Positions 1-8,232 of a DNA stretch of 64,000 bases are shown here, piece after piece (positions within the stretch are counted from its first letter, which is position 1; every line of letters starts with the position of its first letter). The stretch spans positions 48,542 to 112,541 of the forward strand of contig JABIHH010000017.1 of the NCBI GenBank assembly GCA_018649725.1, given 5' to 3'. Position numbers and translations under genes: made by a program. Under the pieces are notes generated by a model. The model was not told where the DNA came from, ran no database searches, and saw only the letters and a program-made list of their open reading frames with translations. This DNA comes from Rhodospirillaceae bacterium. GTDB taxonomy: Bacteria > Pseudomonadota > Alphaproteobacteria > Rhodospirillales > UBA2165.

Positions 1-406
1 CAATGCCGGAAATGGAATTGGCAAAAATACCAATCGGCTCCAGAATTTTAGAGATTGGGCGGCTCATGCCCGCCAGCACACCAAAGGCAATGCCGAAAGG
101 CAGACCAATAACCGCAGCCAAAACAACCCGTCCGAGGCTGGAGAGAATATGCGTCGACATTAGGCAGCTTTGATCCAAGGCCAATGCCGCGCCAAAGCCT
201 TTGCAGTCTTCTTGCAAGATAAAGAACGCATCCCAAACCTCACCGATTGGCGGGATAAAGACCGGTGGTAGCCAGTCAAAGACAGCGTTCATATGCCAAA
301 GGGAAATCATCACGACAAAGGGGATCGAGCCTAAGAAAAATTTACGCAGATTCTGGCGGCCAAAGCGGCGCTGAACGGCGATTGATACGGAAGCTATGGC
401 ACTCAT
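1..406 (-). CDS. ABC transporter permease, second subunit (partial)
   Basis: Truncated by the left window edge; about 135 N-terminal residues are visible. Hydrophobic stretches near residues 25-40 and 95-115 and the local sequence LPFGIAFGVLAGMSRPI resemble TauC/SsuC-type inner-membrane permeases of taurine, sulfonate, nitrate or pyrimidine-precursor importers. Its ATG overlaps the TGA of the upstream permease by four bases (ATGA, 403-406), so translation is probably coupled and the importer likely uses a permease heterodimer. The cytoplasmic EAA loop lies outside the window. Substrate unknown. Confidence 0.85.
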   Translation of the reverse strand, partial: MSAIASVSIAVQRRFGRQNLRKFFLGSIPFVVMISLWHMNAVFDWLPPVFIPPIGEVWDAFFILQEDCKGFGAALALDQSCLMSTHILSSLGRVVLAAVIGLPFGIAFGVLAGMSRPISKILEPIGIFANSISGI

Positions 407-1215
407 CGTTGAACCAGCCCCCAGCGCTCAATCGTATCGGCTTCAAGTGGGCGTAGAAGGTAGTGATCGAGAATAATCCACGACACACCGATCAAAACCA
501 TGCCCAAAATAACTTCGGAGGTTTTATCGGCATCTTGGCCGGTAAAAATCATCCAGCCCAGACCTTCACGTCCGGCCAACATTTCACCGGCAATCACGGC
601 CCGCCAGGCAAAACCAATCGAAAGCCTCGAGCCTGTCGCAATATGCGGCATGGAGCCTGGCAACAAAACGTCTCTGATAATCTGGTAGCGTGTCGCCCCC
701 AAAGTCCGGGCGGCGCTGATGTATCTGATCGGCACTTCCCGGACGCCGGAAAGCACGGTAAAGGCGATCGGGAAAAAACTGGTATAGAGAATAACCGCCA
801 AGACCGTTTCATCACTATTGCCCCACCAGACAACGACGATGGGGAAAATCGCAATACCCGAGACCGATTGGAAAAAATTCATCATCGGATAAAACATGTC
901 GGCAATCGTGCGGTTGAGGCCGAGCAACAAGCCAAACGGAATGCCCAAGGCCAAGCCAATGGAACTGCCGACAATCAGACGCATGATCGTGTCACCGAAA
1001 TAACTCGGCAGCAGACCTTTATAAATCATATCAACAGAGGATAAGGCGACCACAAGCGGCGATGGCAGATAACGCGCTGGATTGTCGATGGTACTGGAAA
1101 TCAACATCCAAACGAGAAAAATCCCGATAATAATGAGTGTGAGATTAATCGCATCGGCGGCGGCGAAATGGCGCCAAAAAGCGAGGAAGCGATTGAGGCT
1201 ATTCTTCGACAGCAA
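403..1215 (-). CDS. ABC transporter permease, SsuC/TauC family
   Basis: Inner-membrane permease of a small-anion or organosulfur/nitrogen-type importer. Several membrane helices are visible, and an EAA-type loop (AARTLGATRYQIIRDVLLP) would contact the ATPase. The open frame extends back to an ATG at 1275, but I prefer a TTG at 1215: an AGGAGG lies 6 bases upstream of it, and the overlap with the ATPase gene then falls from 77 to 17 bases. This gives 270 aa, normal for the family. It sits between the ATPase and the second permease in a minus-strand operon. Confidence 0.88.
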   Translation of the reverse strand: MLSKNSLNRFLAFWRHFAAADAINLTLIIIGIFLVWMLISSTIDNPARYLPSPLVVALSSVDMIYKGLLPSYFGDTIMRLIVGSSIGLALGIPFGLLLGLNRTIADMFYPMMNFFQSVSGIAIFPIVVVWWGNSDETVLAVILYTSFFPIAFTVLSGVREVPIRYISAARTLGATRYQIIRDVLLPGSMPHIATGSRLSIGFAWRAVIAGEMLAGREGLGWMIFTGQDADKTSEVILGMVLIGVSWIILDHYLLRPLEADTIERWGLVQR

Positions 1216-1990
1216 CGGAAACCTCCTCGCGCACCAATTTGAGAATTTCATCACGCTTGGTGATAAATTCGTCATCTGCGCTCAAATCAGCCCAAATGCG
1301 TTTCTCACGCGGGATATTGATATCAACGATGGCTTTCAAGCGGCCCGGCCGGGCGGAGAACACAAAGCATCGATCGCCTAAGAATGCTGCTTCATCGACC
1401 GCGTGGGTAATAAATATAATGGTCTTCTTAGTCGCAATCGCGATGCGGTTAAGCTCTTCTTGCAAAGTGATTCGGGTTTGCGCATCGACGGCAGCAAAGG
1501 GCTCATCCATAAGCATGACAACTGGGTCAGCACAAAGGGTGCGGGCAACAGCGCAACGCTGCTTCATACCACCTGAAAGCTCATGCGGGTACTTATCTTC
1601 AAACCCGGTGAGACCGACGAGTTCAATAAAATCTTTAACGCGGGCTTCGCGTTCGTCTTTGGCCATGCCTCTGAGTTCTAGGCCATGCCCGATATTTTTA
1701 GCCACACTGCGCCACGGCAAAATTGCGTGTTCCTGGAACACCACGCCACGGTCAGAGCCGGGGCCGTCAATTTTAACGCCGTCAACCGAAGCAAGTCCTT
1801 CCCGGTAGGGCAGTAGGCCGGCCAAAATATTCAGCAGCGTCGATTTGCCGCAGCCACTTGGCCCAACGACAGTGATCAATTCGCCTTCTTGAACTTCGAG
1901 ATTGATTTTTTCCAGAGCGTGAACCGATTCGCCGGTATACTCGTCTGGATAATGGTGGGTAAGGTCTTCAACGACCAACTTAGCAGGCAT
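1199..1990 (-). CDS. ABC transporter ATP-binding protein, SsuB/TauB family
   Basis: Cytoplasmic ATPase that powers the permease pair downstream. Walker A is GPSGCGKST (about residues 43-51), the signature is LSGGMKQR, and Walker B with its glutamate is VMLMDEPFAAVD; a switch histidine follows in FITHAVDEA. At 263 aa it has normal length. It follows the binding-protein gene after an 88 bp gap holding a stable hairpin, and overlaps the next permease. The substrate cannot be read from the ATPase. Confidence 0.93.
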   Translation of the reverse strand: MPAKLVVEDLTHHYPDEYTGESVHALEKINLEVQEGELITVVGPSGCGKSTLLNILAGLLPYREGLASVDGVKIDGPGSDRGVVFQEHAILPWRSVAKNIGHGLELRGMAKDEREARVKDFIELVGLTGFEDKYPHELSGGMKQRCAVARTLCADPVVMLMDEPFAAVDAQTRITLQEELNRIAIATKKTIIFITHAVDEAAFLGDRCFVFSARPGRLKAIVDINIPREKRIWADLSADDEFITKRDEILKLVREEVSVAVEE

Positions 1991-2023
1991 GGAAAATTCC
2001 CAAAATTATGAAATTTAGTAATT

Positions 2024-2051
2024 AAGGGTGCGACTTCGAAGCCGCACCCTT
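2024..2051 (-). promoter_or_regulatory. Intercistronic hairpin between binding-protein and ATPase genes
   Basis: A 9 bp perfect stem (AAGGGTGCG / CGCACCCTT) with extra inner pairing lies just after the binding-protein stop. In the minus-strand direction no clean T-run follows, so I read it as a partial terminator or mRNA 3' stabiliser that would let the binding protein be made in excess over the membrane components, as is common in ABC import operons. Confidence 0.55.
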
Positions 2052-2078
2052 TTTCGATGATGCTCTATAAAATAGAGC

Positions 2079-3092
2079 TTATTTCATATCAGAGAACCAT
2101 TCTGGATGGCGCTTGATCGTGCTGTCGATGAAAGACGTATCCAGATATTTAGCGGGATCAAAAGGACGCTTCATCTTTTTCTGAGCAATCAAGAGTTTTA
2201 CAGAAGCTTTAAACGCCGCTGCCGTTCCGCCGCCAATCCGCGCATCATAAATGACATGCTTAGTGGTGCGGGCAACCAAATTAGCGTTCATGCCACGGAC
2301 ATAACGTGAGCCGATTTCGGACACTTCTTTGGAATTTTTTGGATCACGCAGAAAGTGAGCTGCCTCAGCCATTGCATCAACAAAAGCCTGGGTCCGCTTA
2401 CGATCTTTGTAAACAACTTCAGGAAGACCGTGCATGCCAGCGCAGAAGCAAACATAACCGCCGCCGCGAATAACCAGGTTAGAGCCTTTAACTTTGTCCA
2501 AAGCTTTGGTGACATTTGGCTCCCAAGCAACCATCGCATCAACACCGCCGGAATCCAAAGTAGAAACATGGCTTGGTGGGCGTACATTGATCCGCTTCAC
2601 ATCATTTTTAGACATGCCAGCTCTTTTAAGGGCTTCTTGGAGATACAAATCACCGGTCGTGCCGAACGCAACACCAACTTTTTTGCCTTTGAGATCTTTG
2701 ATGGATTTAATGCCGGTACCGGGACGGGCAATAATACCAACATTGCCGTCACTTGTAGGCGCACTATAGTGGCCACCAAGATAACCAACAACACCACGCA
2801 ATTTAAAGCCTTTTTCCAAAGCAACTGGTAAGTTTGTGAAAGCTGCAGGGGCAAAATCAATTTCGCCAGCGCGAAGTGATTTAGTCAAAGCAGAACCGGT
2901 GTTTCTAACAACAACCTTGGCATTGAGACCATGCTTGGCAAAGAAACCTTTACCTTGCGCAACGAAGACGATCATGCCGCCAACGTTACTGGCAGCACCG
3001 ACTTTAATGTCAGCTGCCTGAACACTTGCTCCAGCAGCGGTAAAAGCAGCCGCAGCAGCAAACGTCATTAAACTATTACGAATTATACTCAT
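2079..3092 (-). CDS. NMT1/THI5-like ABC substrate-binding protein
   Basis: Periplasmic binding protein, 337 aa. An N-terminal signal peptide (hydrophobic, alanine-rich, cleavage likely after SVQA near residue 27) precedes a mature part starting DIKVGAASNVGGMIVFVAQGK, typical of the NMT1/SsuA/TauA group that binds taurine, alkanesulfonates, nitrate or thiamine precursors. It is the first gene of the minus-strand operon and divergent from the HxlR regulator at 3382. The ligand cannot be deduced. Confidence 0.9.
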   Translation of the reverse strand: MSIIRNSLMTFAAAAAFTAAGASVQAADIKVGAASNVGGMIVFVAQGKGFFAKHGLNAKVVVRNTGSALTKSLRAGEIDFAPAAFTNLPVALEKGFKLRGVVGYLGGHYSAPTSDGNVGIIARPGTGIKSIKDLKGKKVGVAFGTTGDLYLQEALKRAGMSKNDVKRINVRPPSHVSTLDSGGVDAMVAWEPNVTKALDKVKGSNLVIRGGGYVCFCAGMHGLPEVVYKDRKRTQAFVDAMAEAAHFLRDPKNSKEVSEIGSRYVRGMNANLVARTTKHVIYDARIGGGTAAAFKASVKLLIAQKKMKRPFDPAKYLDTSFIDSTIKRHPEWFSDMK

Positions 3093-3381
3093 TAATACTC
3101 TCCCATGTATTGCCTCGAATTTTTCGAGACTTTGTAGTGAAACCTCTATGGATCCCCAAAGTTTCCGTGCTTTTTTAAGCCTTTTTCAAAGGGGGCTTTT
3201 TCAACTCATTCTGTATCATGCTTACCTGATATAAGCCCTTCAACTTGTTGTGATTTTTGTTTTTGATTTTTTGGCCTTTTCCTTTATAACCGGACGCTAT
3301 AATTATTGGAAGTACGGATATATTAGTCATCTACAAACCATATGGTGCGTATAGCATTATGGATTAAGGATAAACGATACA

Positions 3382-3798
3382 ATGGCGCCGACCGCAGAAT
3401 ACAAAAACTTGCCAAAAGATGAGATACGGGCACTCGAAGAATCGCGTCCCTTCCAGAAAATGCTCGGACGCATCTCGAGCAAATGGAATGTTTTGGTTAT
3501 CCGGCGATTAAGTGGGCGGCGCATCCGCCCCTCGGAACTCCGCCGCGAGATTGGCAACATATCACCTAAAGTTCTCACTCAAACTTTGCGCGAGCTTGAA
3601 TCCTATGGGCTAATCGAGCGCGAGGTATTCCCGATTATTCCGCCAAAAGTTGAGTATCGTTTGACGCCCTTGGGTGACAGCTTGGTTGTTGCCTTGGATG
3701 CGCTCAGAGATTGGGCGATGGACAATAACGCCGATGTTGAAGCGACCATCGAAGATTATAAGTTGCGTGAAAAGGAAGAGGCTCTCCAGAATTTTTAG
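3382..3798 (+). CDS. HxlR-family winged-helix regulator
   Basis: Cytoplasmic DNA-binding protein of 138 aa. The HxlR core is clear: WNVLVIRRLSGRRIRPSEL, then a recognition-helix region NISPKVLTQTLRELE and a wing (IEREVFPIIPPKVEYRLT). A purine-rich AAGGA lies about 10 bases before the ATG. It is divergent from the ABC binding protein across a 289 bp spacer, so it may regulate that importer; it is also followed by the Gfo/Idh gene at 3901. The usual N-terminal redox cysteine is absent (no Cys in the protein), so sensing is probably not thiol-based. Confidence 0.88.
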   Translation: MAPTAEYKNLPKDEIRALEESRPFQKMLGRISSKWNVLVIRRLSGRRIRPSELRREIGNISPKVLTQTLRELESYGLIEREVFPIIPPKVEYRLTPLGDSLVVALDALRDWAMDNNADVEATIEDYKLREKEEALQNF

Positions 3799-3900
3799 CT
3801 GCTTTACGATAGGCTAAATTAAGCTTAAAAAGCGGCATCAAACTTAATTTAAAAATCCAAAAACACACTGATTTAGTGACAGACCATTAAGGGGTAACGA

Positions 3901-5031
3901 ATGTCTGATATCAATATGGACACTGTAGATGAAATTGGCCTGGCCATTGTAGGCTGTGGCACCATTGGTCGTATCCGCGCCAAATATGCGCGCGAATATC
4001 CAGGCGTAAAATGGCTGGGTCTCTGCGACATAAATGATGAACTCGGCAAACAACTTGCCGAAGACACCAACGCAGATTTTTACACCAATGATTTTAACGA
4101 GCTGATCAATCGGCCCGAAGTCAATGCGGTTATGATCATCACCGATGAGAACAAGCACTTTGATCCCACCATGGCGGCCGTCGAGCAAGGCCACAAGCTG
4201 TTCATCGAAAAGCCCTTGGCAACCGAAGCGCGCGAGTCAAAGCAAATTCTGGATGCGCTTACCGAAGCCAAGCTTGATGCCTGCATCGGCTATACCCAAC
4301 GCTTTCGCCGTCGCTTCCTGACCGTTAAAGAACGGCTGACCAACGGCCAGATCGGTGATGTGCATTCTGTCACCACGCGCGCTTTCATGAACCGCATGGT
4401 GCCAATCGCCACCATCGCTAAAACCAATGCGCGGCATAATCTAACGCCGATGGTCGTCTCCGGCACTCACTCGCTGGATATGTCGATGTGGCTGATGGAA
4501 GGCAAAAAGCCGGCCACCGTTTACGCCAAATCCGTTGATAAAGTACTCAACGAATGGGGCACCAAGGATTCAACCTTTGGCATTTTCACCATGGATGACG
4601 GCACGTTGTTCTCAATGAATATTTGCTGGGCGCTGCCGGAAGTCTGGCCGGGCACAGTGTATGGTCTTGAGATCGGTATCGTCGGCAAGGAAGGCGTCAT
4701 TGACATCGAAGACACCCACCGCGATCTCGTACTTGCCACAAATGAAAAACTGCCGGGCGGTTATATCTCCGGCGGGTATGAAGCACCGGAACGTCATGTC
4801 GACTTTTTGACCAGCTATCCTCCGGGCGACATTTGGAACGATCAACTTTACGGTCCGATGCGCGAAGAAACCATTGGCTGGTTCACCCGCATCCTGATGG
4901 GCACACCGACGCCGCATTGCACTGCCGCTGAAGGGCATTCAAACCTGATGTGCACCATGGCGATGGATCTCTCTGCCAAACGTGGTGAAGAGGTGCAACT
5001 GCCGATCGATCCGGAAGATTTTTATAAGTAA
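3901..5031 (+). CDS. Gfo/Idh/MocA family oxidoreductase (copy 1)
   Basis: NAD(P)-dependent dehydrogenase of 376 aa acting on sugars, polyols or related hydroxyacids. The N-terminal Rossmann motif is VGCGTIGRIRAKYA and the family lysine motif is EKPLAT (about residue 104). The C-terminal half carries the beta-sheet substrate domain. The ribosome site is AAGGGG, 6-7 bases before the ATG. A strong bidirectional terminator follows at 5050. It is one of three family members in the window (also 14513 and 53278), which suggests catabolism of several cyclic polyols or sugar acids; exact substrate unknown. Confidence 0.9.
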   Translation: MSDINMDTVDEIGLAIVGCGTIGRIRAKYAREYPGVKWLGLCDINDELGKQLAEDTNADFYTNDFNELINRPEVNAVMIITDENKHFDPTMAAVEQGHKLFIEKPLATEARESKQILDALTEAKLDACIGYTQRFRRRFLTVKERLTNGQIGDVHSVTTRAFMNRMVPIATIAKTNARHNLTPMVVSGTHSLDMSMWLMEGKKPATVYAKSVDKVLNEWGTKDSTFGIFTMDDGTLFSMNICWALPEVWPGTVYGLEIGIVGKEGVIDIEDTHRDLVLATNEKLPGGYISGGYEAPERHVDFLTSYPPGDIWNDQLYGPMREETIGWFTRILMGTPTPHCTAAEGHSNLMCTMAMDLSAKRGEEVQLPIDPEDFYK

Positions 5032-5049
5032 GTTTTCTGGATAAAAATT

Positions 5050-5084
5050 AAAAGGGACGTGTAACTTCATCACGTCCCTTTTTT
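5050..5084. terminator. Bidirectional Rho-independent terminator
   Basis: A 12 bp perfect stem (AAAAGGGACGTG / CACGTCCCTTTT) with a 9-base loop and T-runs on both strands sits between the convergent Gfo/Idh gene and the DsrC-like gene, and can serve both. Confidence 0.9.
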
Positions 5085-5096
5085 AATGCGCTAGAA

Positions 5097-5441
5097 CTAA
5101 TAACCGCCCTTGCGCTTGCTTTCGGGAAGCCCGGCTATTTTTGCAGCTTGTTTTGACGGCTGCTTGGGGAATAGCTCATAAAGATCTTTAGTGGATATTT
5201 TTTCATCCCAAGCGGCCGACATGGCTTTGACCATATTTCTTTCATTCGGCTGAGAGCCATGATTATCGGTAAATTCACTACGGAGATATTTGATAAGGTC
5301 CCAATGTCGTTCGGACAACTCCGCAATGCCATCCGCGGACGCAATCTCGACAGCGATATCCTCACTCCAGTCATCGATATTATCCAGATAACCATTTTCG
5401 TTTTTTTGAATGTCAGCGTATCCCATTTTCATTAAATCCAT
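5097..5441 (-). CDS. DsrC/TusE-family protein lacking both cysteines
   Basis: A small cytoplasmic protein of about 114 aa. The family scaffold is plain: NGYLDNIDDWSEDIA, then HWDLIKYLRSEF, YELFPKQPSKQAAKIAGLP. DsrC carries persulfide and trisulfide chemistry on two C-terminal cysteines and TusE on the last one; here the first is Ala (KQAAKIAGLP) and the tail ends SKRKGGY with no Cys. It therefore cannot be a conventional sulfur carrier and best matches the cysteine-less, presumed regulatory group (called RspA in the literature, from memory). The open frame runs back to 5513; ATGs at 5441 or 5432 fit the family start better. No dsrAB or tusBCD is nearby. Confidence 0.85.
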   Translation of the reverse strand: MDLMKMGYADIQKNENGYLDNIDDWSEDIAVEIASADGIAELSERHWDLIKYLRSEFTDNHGSQPNERNMVKAMSAAWDEKISTKDLYELFPKQPSKQAAKIAGLPESKRKGGY

Positions 5442-5590
5442 TGAATGTTGAAGTTTAATTTCGTCGCCAGCCACTCTCGGCCAGTGCAGTTGGGCGGGGC
5501 ACCCCTTCTGCATATCAGTCGACGGAAAAGTATATTATTGCGATGCGTCTAATTTACAAGCGAGAAATGTTAAAAAGAGATTAGATTTAG

Positions 5591-5625
5591 GTTTCACTTT
5601 CCTCCCCTTGATGGAGGAGGAAAGA
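5591..5625. repeat. Dispersed CTCC/GGAG hairpin
   Basis: TTTCCTCCCC followed closely by GGAGGAGGAAA forms a hairpin downstream of the Ldh-type gene. A related unit occurs at 22413-22451, so this is probably a dispersed intergenic repeat; it may also end the minus-strand transcript, but there is no T-run. Confidence 0.5.
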
Positions 5626-5659
5626 TTTAGTCTTCTCTGTGCCCTCTGTGGTTCATTAC

Positions 5660-6718
5660 TTACCCCAAAGCCTCAACACCCAGTTCACCAGCCGTTTTAG
5701 CCAAAGCTTCAAGCAGCCCGTCATGGATCGGCACGCCATTGGCTTCGCGGTCTTGGCGCTTTTTATGGCTTTGTTCACCGGGCAAGAGCACTTCATCATA
5801 ACCGGGCAGTGTTGGTGACGCTTTCATCGCCCGGTAGATGTTATCGACATTGCGCTTGAAGGTTTCGACCTCGGCAAAAGCGGCTATATCGATGGCGACA
5901 ATAAACTGGCCGGTGTTTGTGGGTGTCTGGAAGTCTGAATTGAAATCAACAACGTCTTTGCCGAAAGCTGCGCCGTTGAGCGTGCCGGCAAGCAAACCAA
6001 ACATCAGCGCCAGGCCGTAACCTTTTGGCCCGCCAATCGGCAACAGGAAGCCGTCATCGGATTTGGTTGGGTCGGTCAATGGCTGGCCTTGTTTATCGAT
6101 CATCCAGCCTTCTGGCATTTCCTCACCGCGTTGGGCGGCTGTCTTCACCTTGCCATAAGCCGCCACGGTCGTCGCCATATCGAGCACAATCGGCGGCTCT
6201 TCCATACCCGGCACGGCGATCGCAATGGGGTTGGTACTGAGCAGCATTTCCATGCCACCCCAAGGCGGCAGATGGTTGGCATTGCCGATCGCGACATAAA
6301 GCCCGATCATATTTTCGGCCATCGGCATTTTGGCATAAAGCGCGGCGGGACCTGCGTGGTTGCTGTCATGAGAGCCAACCCAGGCGACACCGCTCTCCTT
6401 GGCTTTTTTGGTCGCAAGCTCAGCGCAGTATTTCATTACCAGATGACCCTGCCCATTGTCGCCATTGACTAAGGCCATGCCGCTCTTTTCTTTTTCAACA
6501 TGAATGTTAGGCGTGAGGTTGAGCCCGCCTTCTTTGATGCGGCGAATATAGCCCGGCAATCTGAAAACACCATGACCGTCCGAGCCGTTAACATCGGCCT
6601 CAGCCATGAGCTCGGCCACAATCCGCGCATCAGCGCTGGGCATTTCAGCCGCGACTAACGTTCGGTGAATAAAGCCAGCAATTTCTGCGCCCTGAAAGCG
6701 CCTTACGTCATCAGTCAT
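5660..6718 (-). CDS. Ldh family (malate/sulfolactate/ureidoglycolate-type) dehydrogenase
   Basis: NAD(P)-dependent 2-hydroxyacid (or cyclic imino acid) oxidoreductase of the YlbC/AllD/ComC/DlgD fold, 352 aa. Diagnostic stretches are EADVNGSDGHGVFRLPGYI, with the family histidine near residue 50, SHDSNHAGPAALYA, and GGPKGYGLALMF for cofactor binding. It lies 17 bp behind the cupin gene in the same direction, so the two form an operon read from the gntR-cupin divergent region with its GntR box. The substrate could be malate, sulfolactate, ureidoglycolate or a keto-gulonate; I cannot choose. Confidence 0.88.
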   Translation of the reverse strand: MTDDVRRFQGAEIAGFIHRTLVAAEMPSADARIVAELMAEADVNGSDGHGVFRLPGYIRRIKEGGLNLTPNIHVEKEKSGMALVNGDNGQGHLVMKYCAELATKKAKESGVAWVGSHDSNHAGPAALYAKMPMAENMIGLYVAIGNANHLPPWGGMEMLLSTNPIAIAVPGMEEPPIVLDMATTVAAYGKVKTAAQRGEEMPEGWMIDKQGQPLTDPTKSDDGFLLPIGGPKGYGLALMFGLLAGTLNGAAFGKDVVDFNSDFQTPTNTGQFIVAIDIAAFAEVETFKRNVDNIYRAMKASPTLPGYDEVLLPGEQSHKKRQDREANGVPIHDGLLEALAKTAGELGVEALG

Positions 6719-6735
6719 GCGTCTCTCTCTTTAAT

Positions 6736-7146
6736 TTACTGTGGGGTAACGACATCTTCGCCGGAGAGATGCTCAACGGTTTTGCCAGTTTCCTGGAAAG
6801 TCCGGGTGACCGCATCGGAATCATAGGTCCACATAATAACGGCTCGTGTATCGCCGATATTAACAAACCGATGATACGTGCCGGCTTTAATATAAGTGGT
6901 GTCCATCGGCTTGACCGGCGTTAATTCACCTTCAATGTCGACATTGCATTCACCCTCAAGCAAAATCACTTGCTCGTCACAATTATGACAATGCACAGGC
7001 ACTTCTTTGCCAACGGGAAAACTGGTCAGCCCGGAGGTAATGCGCGAGCCGCAATTGTCTTTGGTCGCTAATACTGTTGTGATGACGCCATCGCCACGTT
7101 CATGTGTCGGCGCTTCTTCGATTTTAAATATTTTGGTTTCTGACAT
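6736..7146 (-). CDS. Single-domain cupin protein
   Basis: A 136 aa beta-barrel protein. The two cupin motifs are visible: PVHCHNCDEQVILLEGE (histidines as metal ligands) and YIKAGTYHRFVN. Such proteins can be small isomerases, lyases or sensors; the function here is not evident. It is the first gene of the cupin-Ldh operon and is divergent from gntR across a promoter region with one GntR-type box, so it is probably induced together with the catabolic genes. Confidence 0.85.
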   Translation of the reverse strand: MSETKIFKIEEAPTHERGDGVITTVLATKDNCGSRITSGLTSFPVGKEVPVHCHNCDEQVILLEGECNVDIEGELTPVKPMDTTYIKAGTYHRFVNIGDTRAVIMWTYDSDAVTRTFQETGKTVEHLSGEDVVTPQ

Positions 7147-7226
7147 CGCTGGTCCCCAATTTTTTTAGTTGTTTTGGTGGAAATTCTTGTGGGCCGTAGC
7201 ATACTAAAATCAAAGACTTTCGCAAT

Positions 7227-7240
7227 GTCTTATATAAGAG
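7227..7240. promoter_or_regulatory. GntR-type palindromic box 1 (gntR/cupin)
   Basis: GTCTTATATAAGAG: 12 bp palindrome TCTTATATAAGA with one outer mismatch. It lies in the divergent region, about 60 bp before gntR and 80 bp before the cupin gene, where it could autoregulate and control both. Confidence 0.75.
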
Positions 7241-7299
7241 TATAAAAAGGAAATATCGTCAAAATGACGAAACAGGGATTAGAGAAACGGAAATGAAAA

Positions 7300-8076
7300 A
7301 TGGCAAAAAAAGCTACAGTTTCAGCCGCAAATTTAAATAAGCCAGCCCCACAGAAAAACGCAAAGACCAAGCGGGGCCAAACGAAATATCAAAAAGTGGA
7401 CAATATTATCCGCCAGCGCCTGATCGATAACGTCTGGAAGCCGGGCGATGCGCTGCCGAGTGAGATGCAACTGGCGGCAGAGCTCGATGTCAGCCAGGGC
7501 ACTGTCCGCAAGGCGCTTAATGATATGGTGACGGAGAATTTGCTGTTCCGCCGCCAAGGCCTCGGCACTTTTGTCTCCGAGCACACCGAACGCCGGGCGC
7601 TGTTCCTTTATTTTAGCATTGTCGGCAATGACGGCTCTCGGCTGTTACCGGAAAGTAATATCCTGGCTTGCGAAGAGAAAATGCCGACAGAAGTTGAGGC
7701 TGAAAAATTGGAACTCAGCCAGGGTGAAATGATCGTACAGTTTCGCCGCATCCGCTTTTTCAATGAAGTACCGACGCTCGTTGAGACAATCTCTTTGCCG
7801 CTTGAACACTTCCCCGGCTTTGGTACCGATGTTGAGCCACCCAACAACCTGTTCCGCTTTTATCAGTCAGAGTATGGCGTCACGGTTGCTAAGGCCGAAG
7901 AGCACCTAAAAGCTGTAAGCGCCTCTGCAGAAGAAGCCGCCCTCCTCAACATTGAGGCCGGCGCGCCGATGCTGGAAATCGACCGCATCGCAAAAATGCT
8001 TGATGGCCGCCCAGTCGAATGGCGCGTCAGCCACTGCGACACCAGCAATTATCGCTATGTCACGGAACGTGGATAG
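7300..8076 (+). CDS. GntR/HutC-family regulator with UTRA domain
   Basis: Cytoplasmic repressor or activator of 258 aa. After a lysine-rich leader, the winged helix spans about residues 30-92 (NVWKPGDALPSEMQLAAELDV, SQGTVRKALNDMV, RRQGLGTFV). The C-terminal UTRA ligand domain (about 100-255) ends HCDTSNYRYV. UTRA domains bind small carboxylates or sugar phosphates. The TCTTATATAAGA palindrome in its own promoter recurs upstream of at least five other operons here, making this gene the best candidate regulator. Two dehydrogenase genes follow downstream. Confidence 0.93.
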   Translation: MAKKATVSAANLNKPAPQKNAKTKRGQTKYQKVDNIIRQRLIDNVWKPGDALPSEMQLAAELDVSQGTVRKALNDMVTENLLFRRQGLGTFVSEHTERRALFLYFSIVGNDGSRLLPESNILACEEKMPTEVEAEKLELSQGEMIVQFRRIRFFNEVPTLVETISLPLEHFPGFGTDVEPPNNLFRFYQSEYGVTVAKAEEHLKAVSASAEEAALLNIEAGAPMLEIDRIAKMLDGRPVEWRVSHCDTSNYRYVTERG

Positions 8077-8113
8077 ATTGTGTGACGAGTTAATTTCAAC
8101 CCTTCATCCCAAG

Positions 8114-8202
8114 CCGTCATTCCGGCGAAAGCCGGAATCCAGAAAGCCGCCTTTCTATTTTACAAATGATAGACTGGATCCCGGATCAAGTCCGGGATGA
8201 CG
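8114..8202. repeat. Dispersed nested palindrome, copy 1 (complete)
   Basis: Two palindromes, CGTCATTCCGGCGAAAGCCGG.. and ..CCCGGATCAAGTCCGGG.., whose outer arms also pair with each other (CGTCATTCCGG with CCGGGATGACG). This is the intergenic repeat seen five more times in the window. It sits between gntR and the next gene and could fold in RNA. Confidence 0.85.
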
Positions 8203-8232
8203 TTTAAGGGCTAAAGGCGAGGAGAAAATTCT

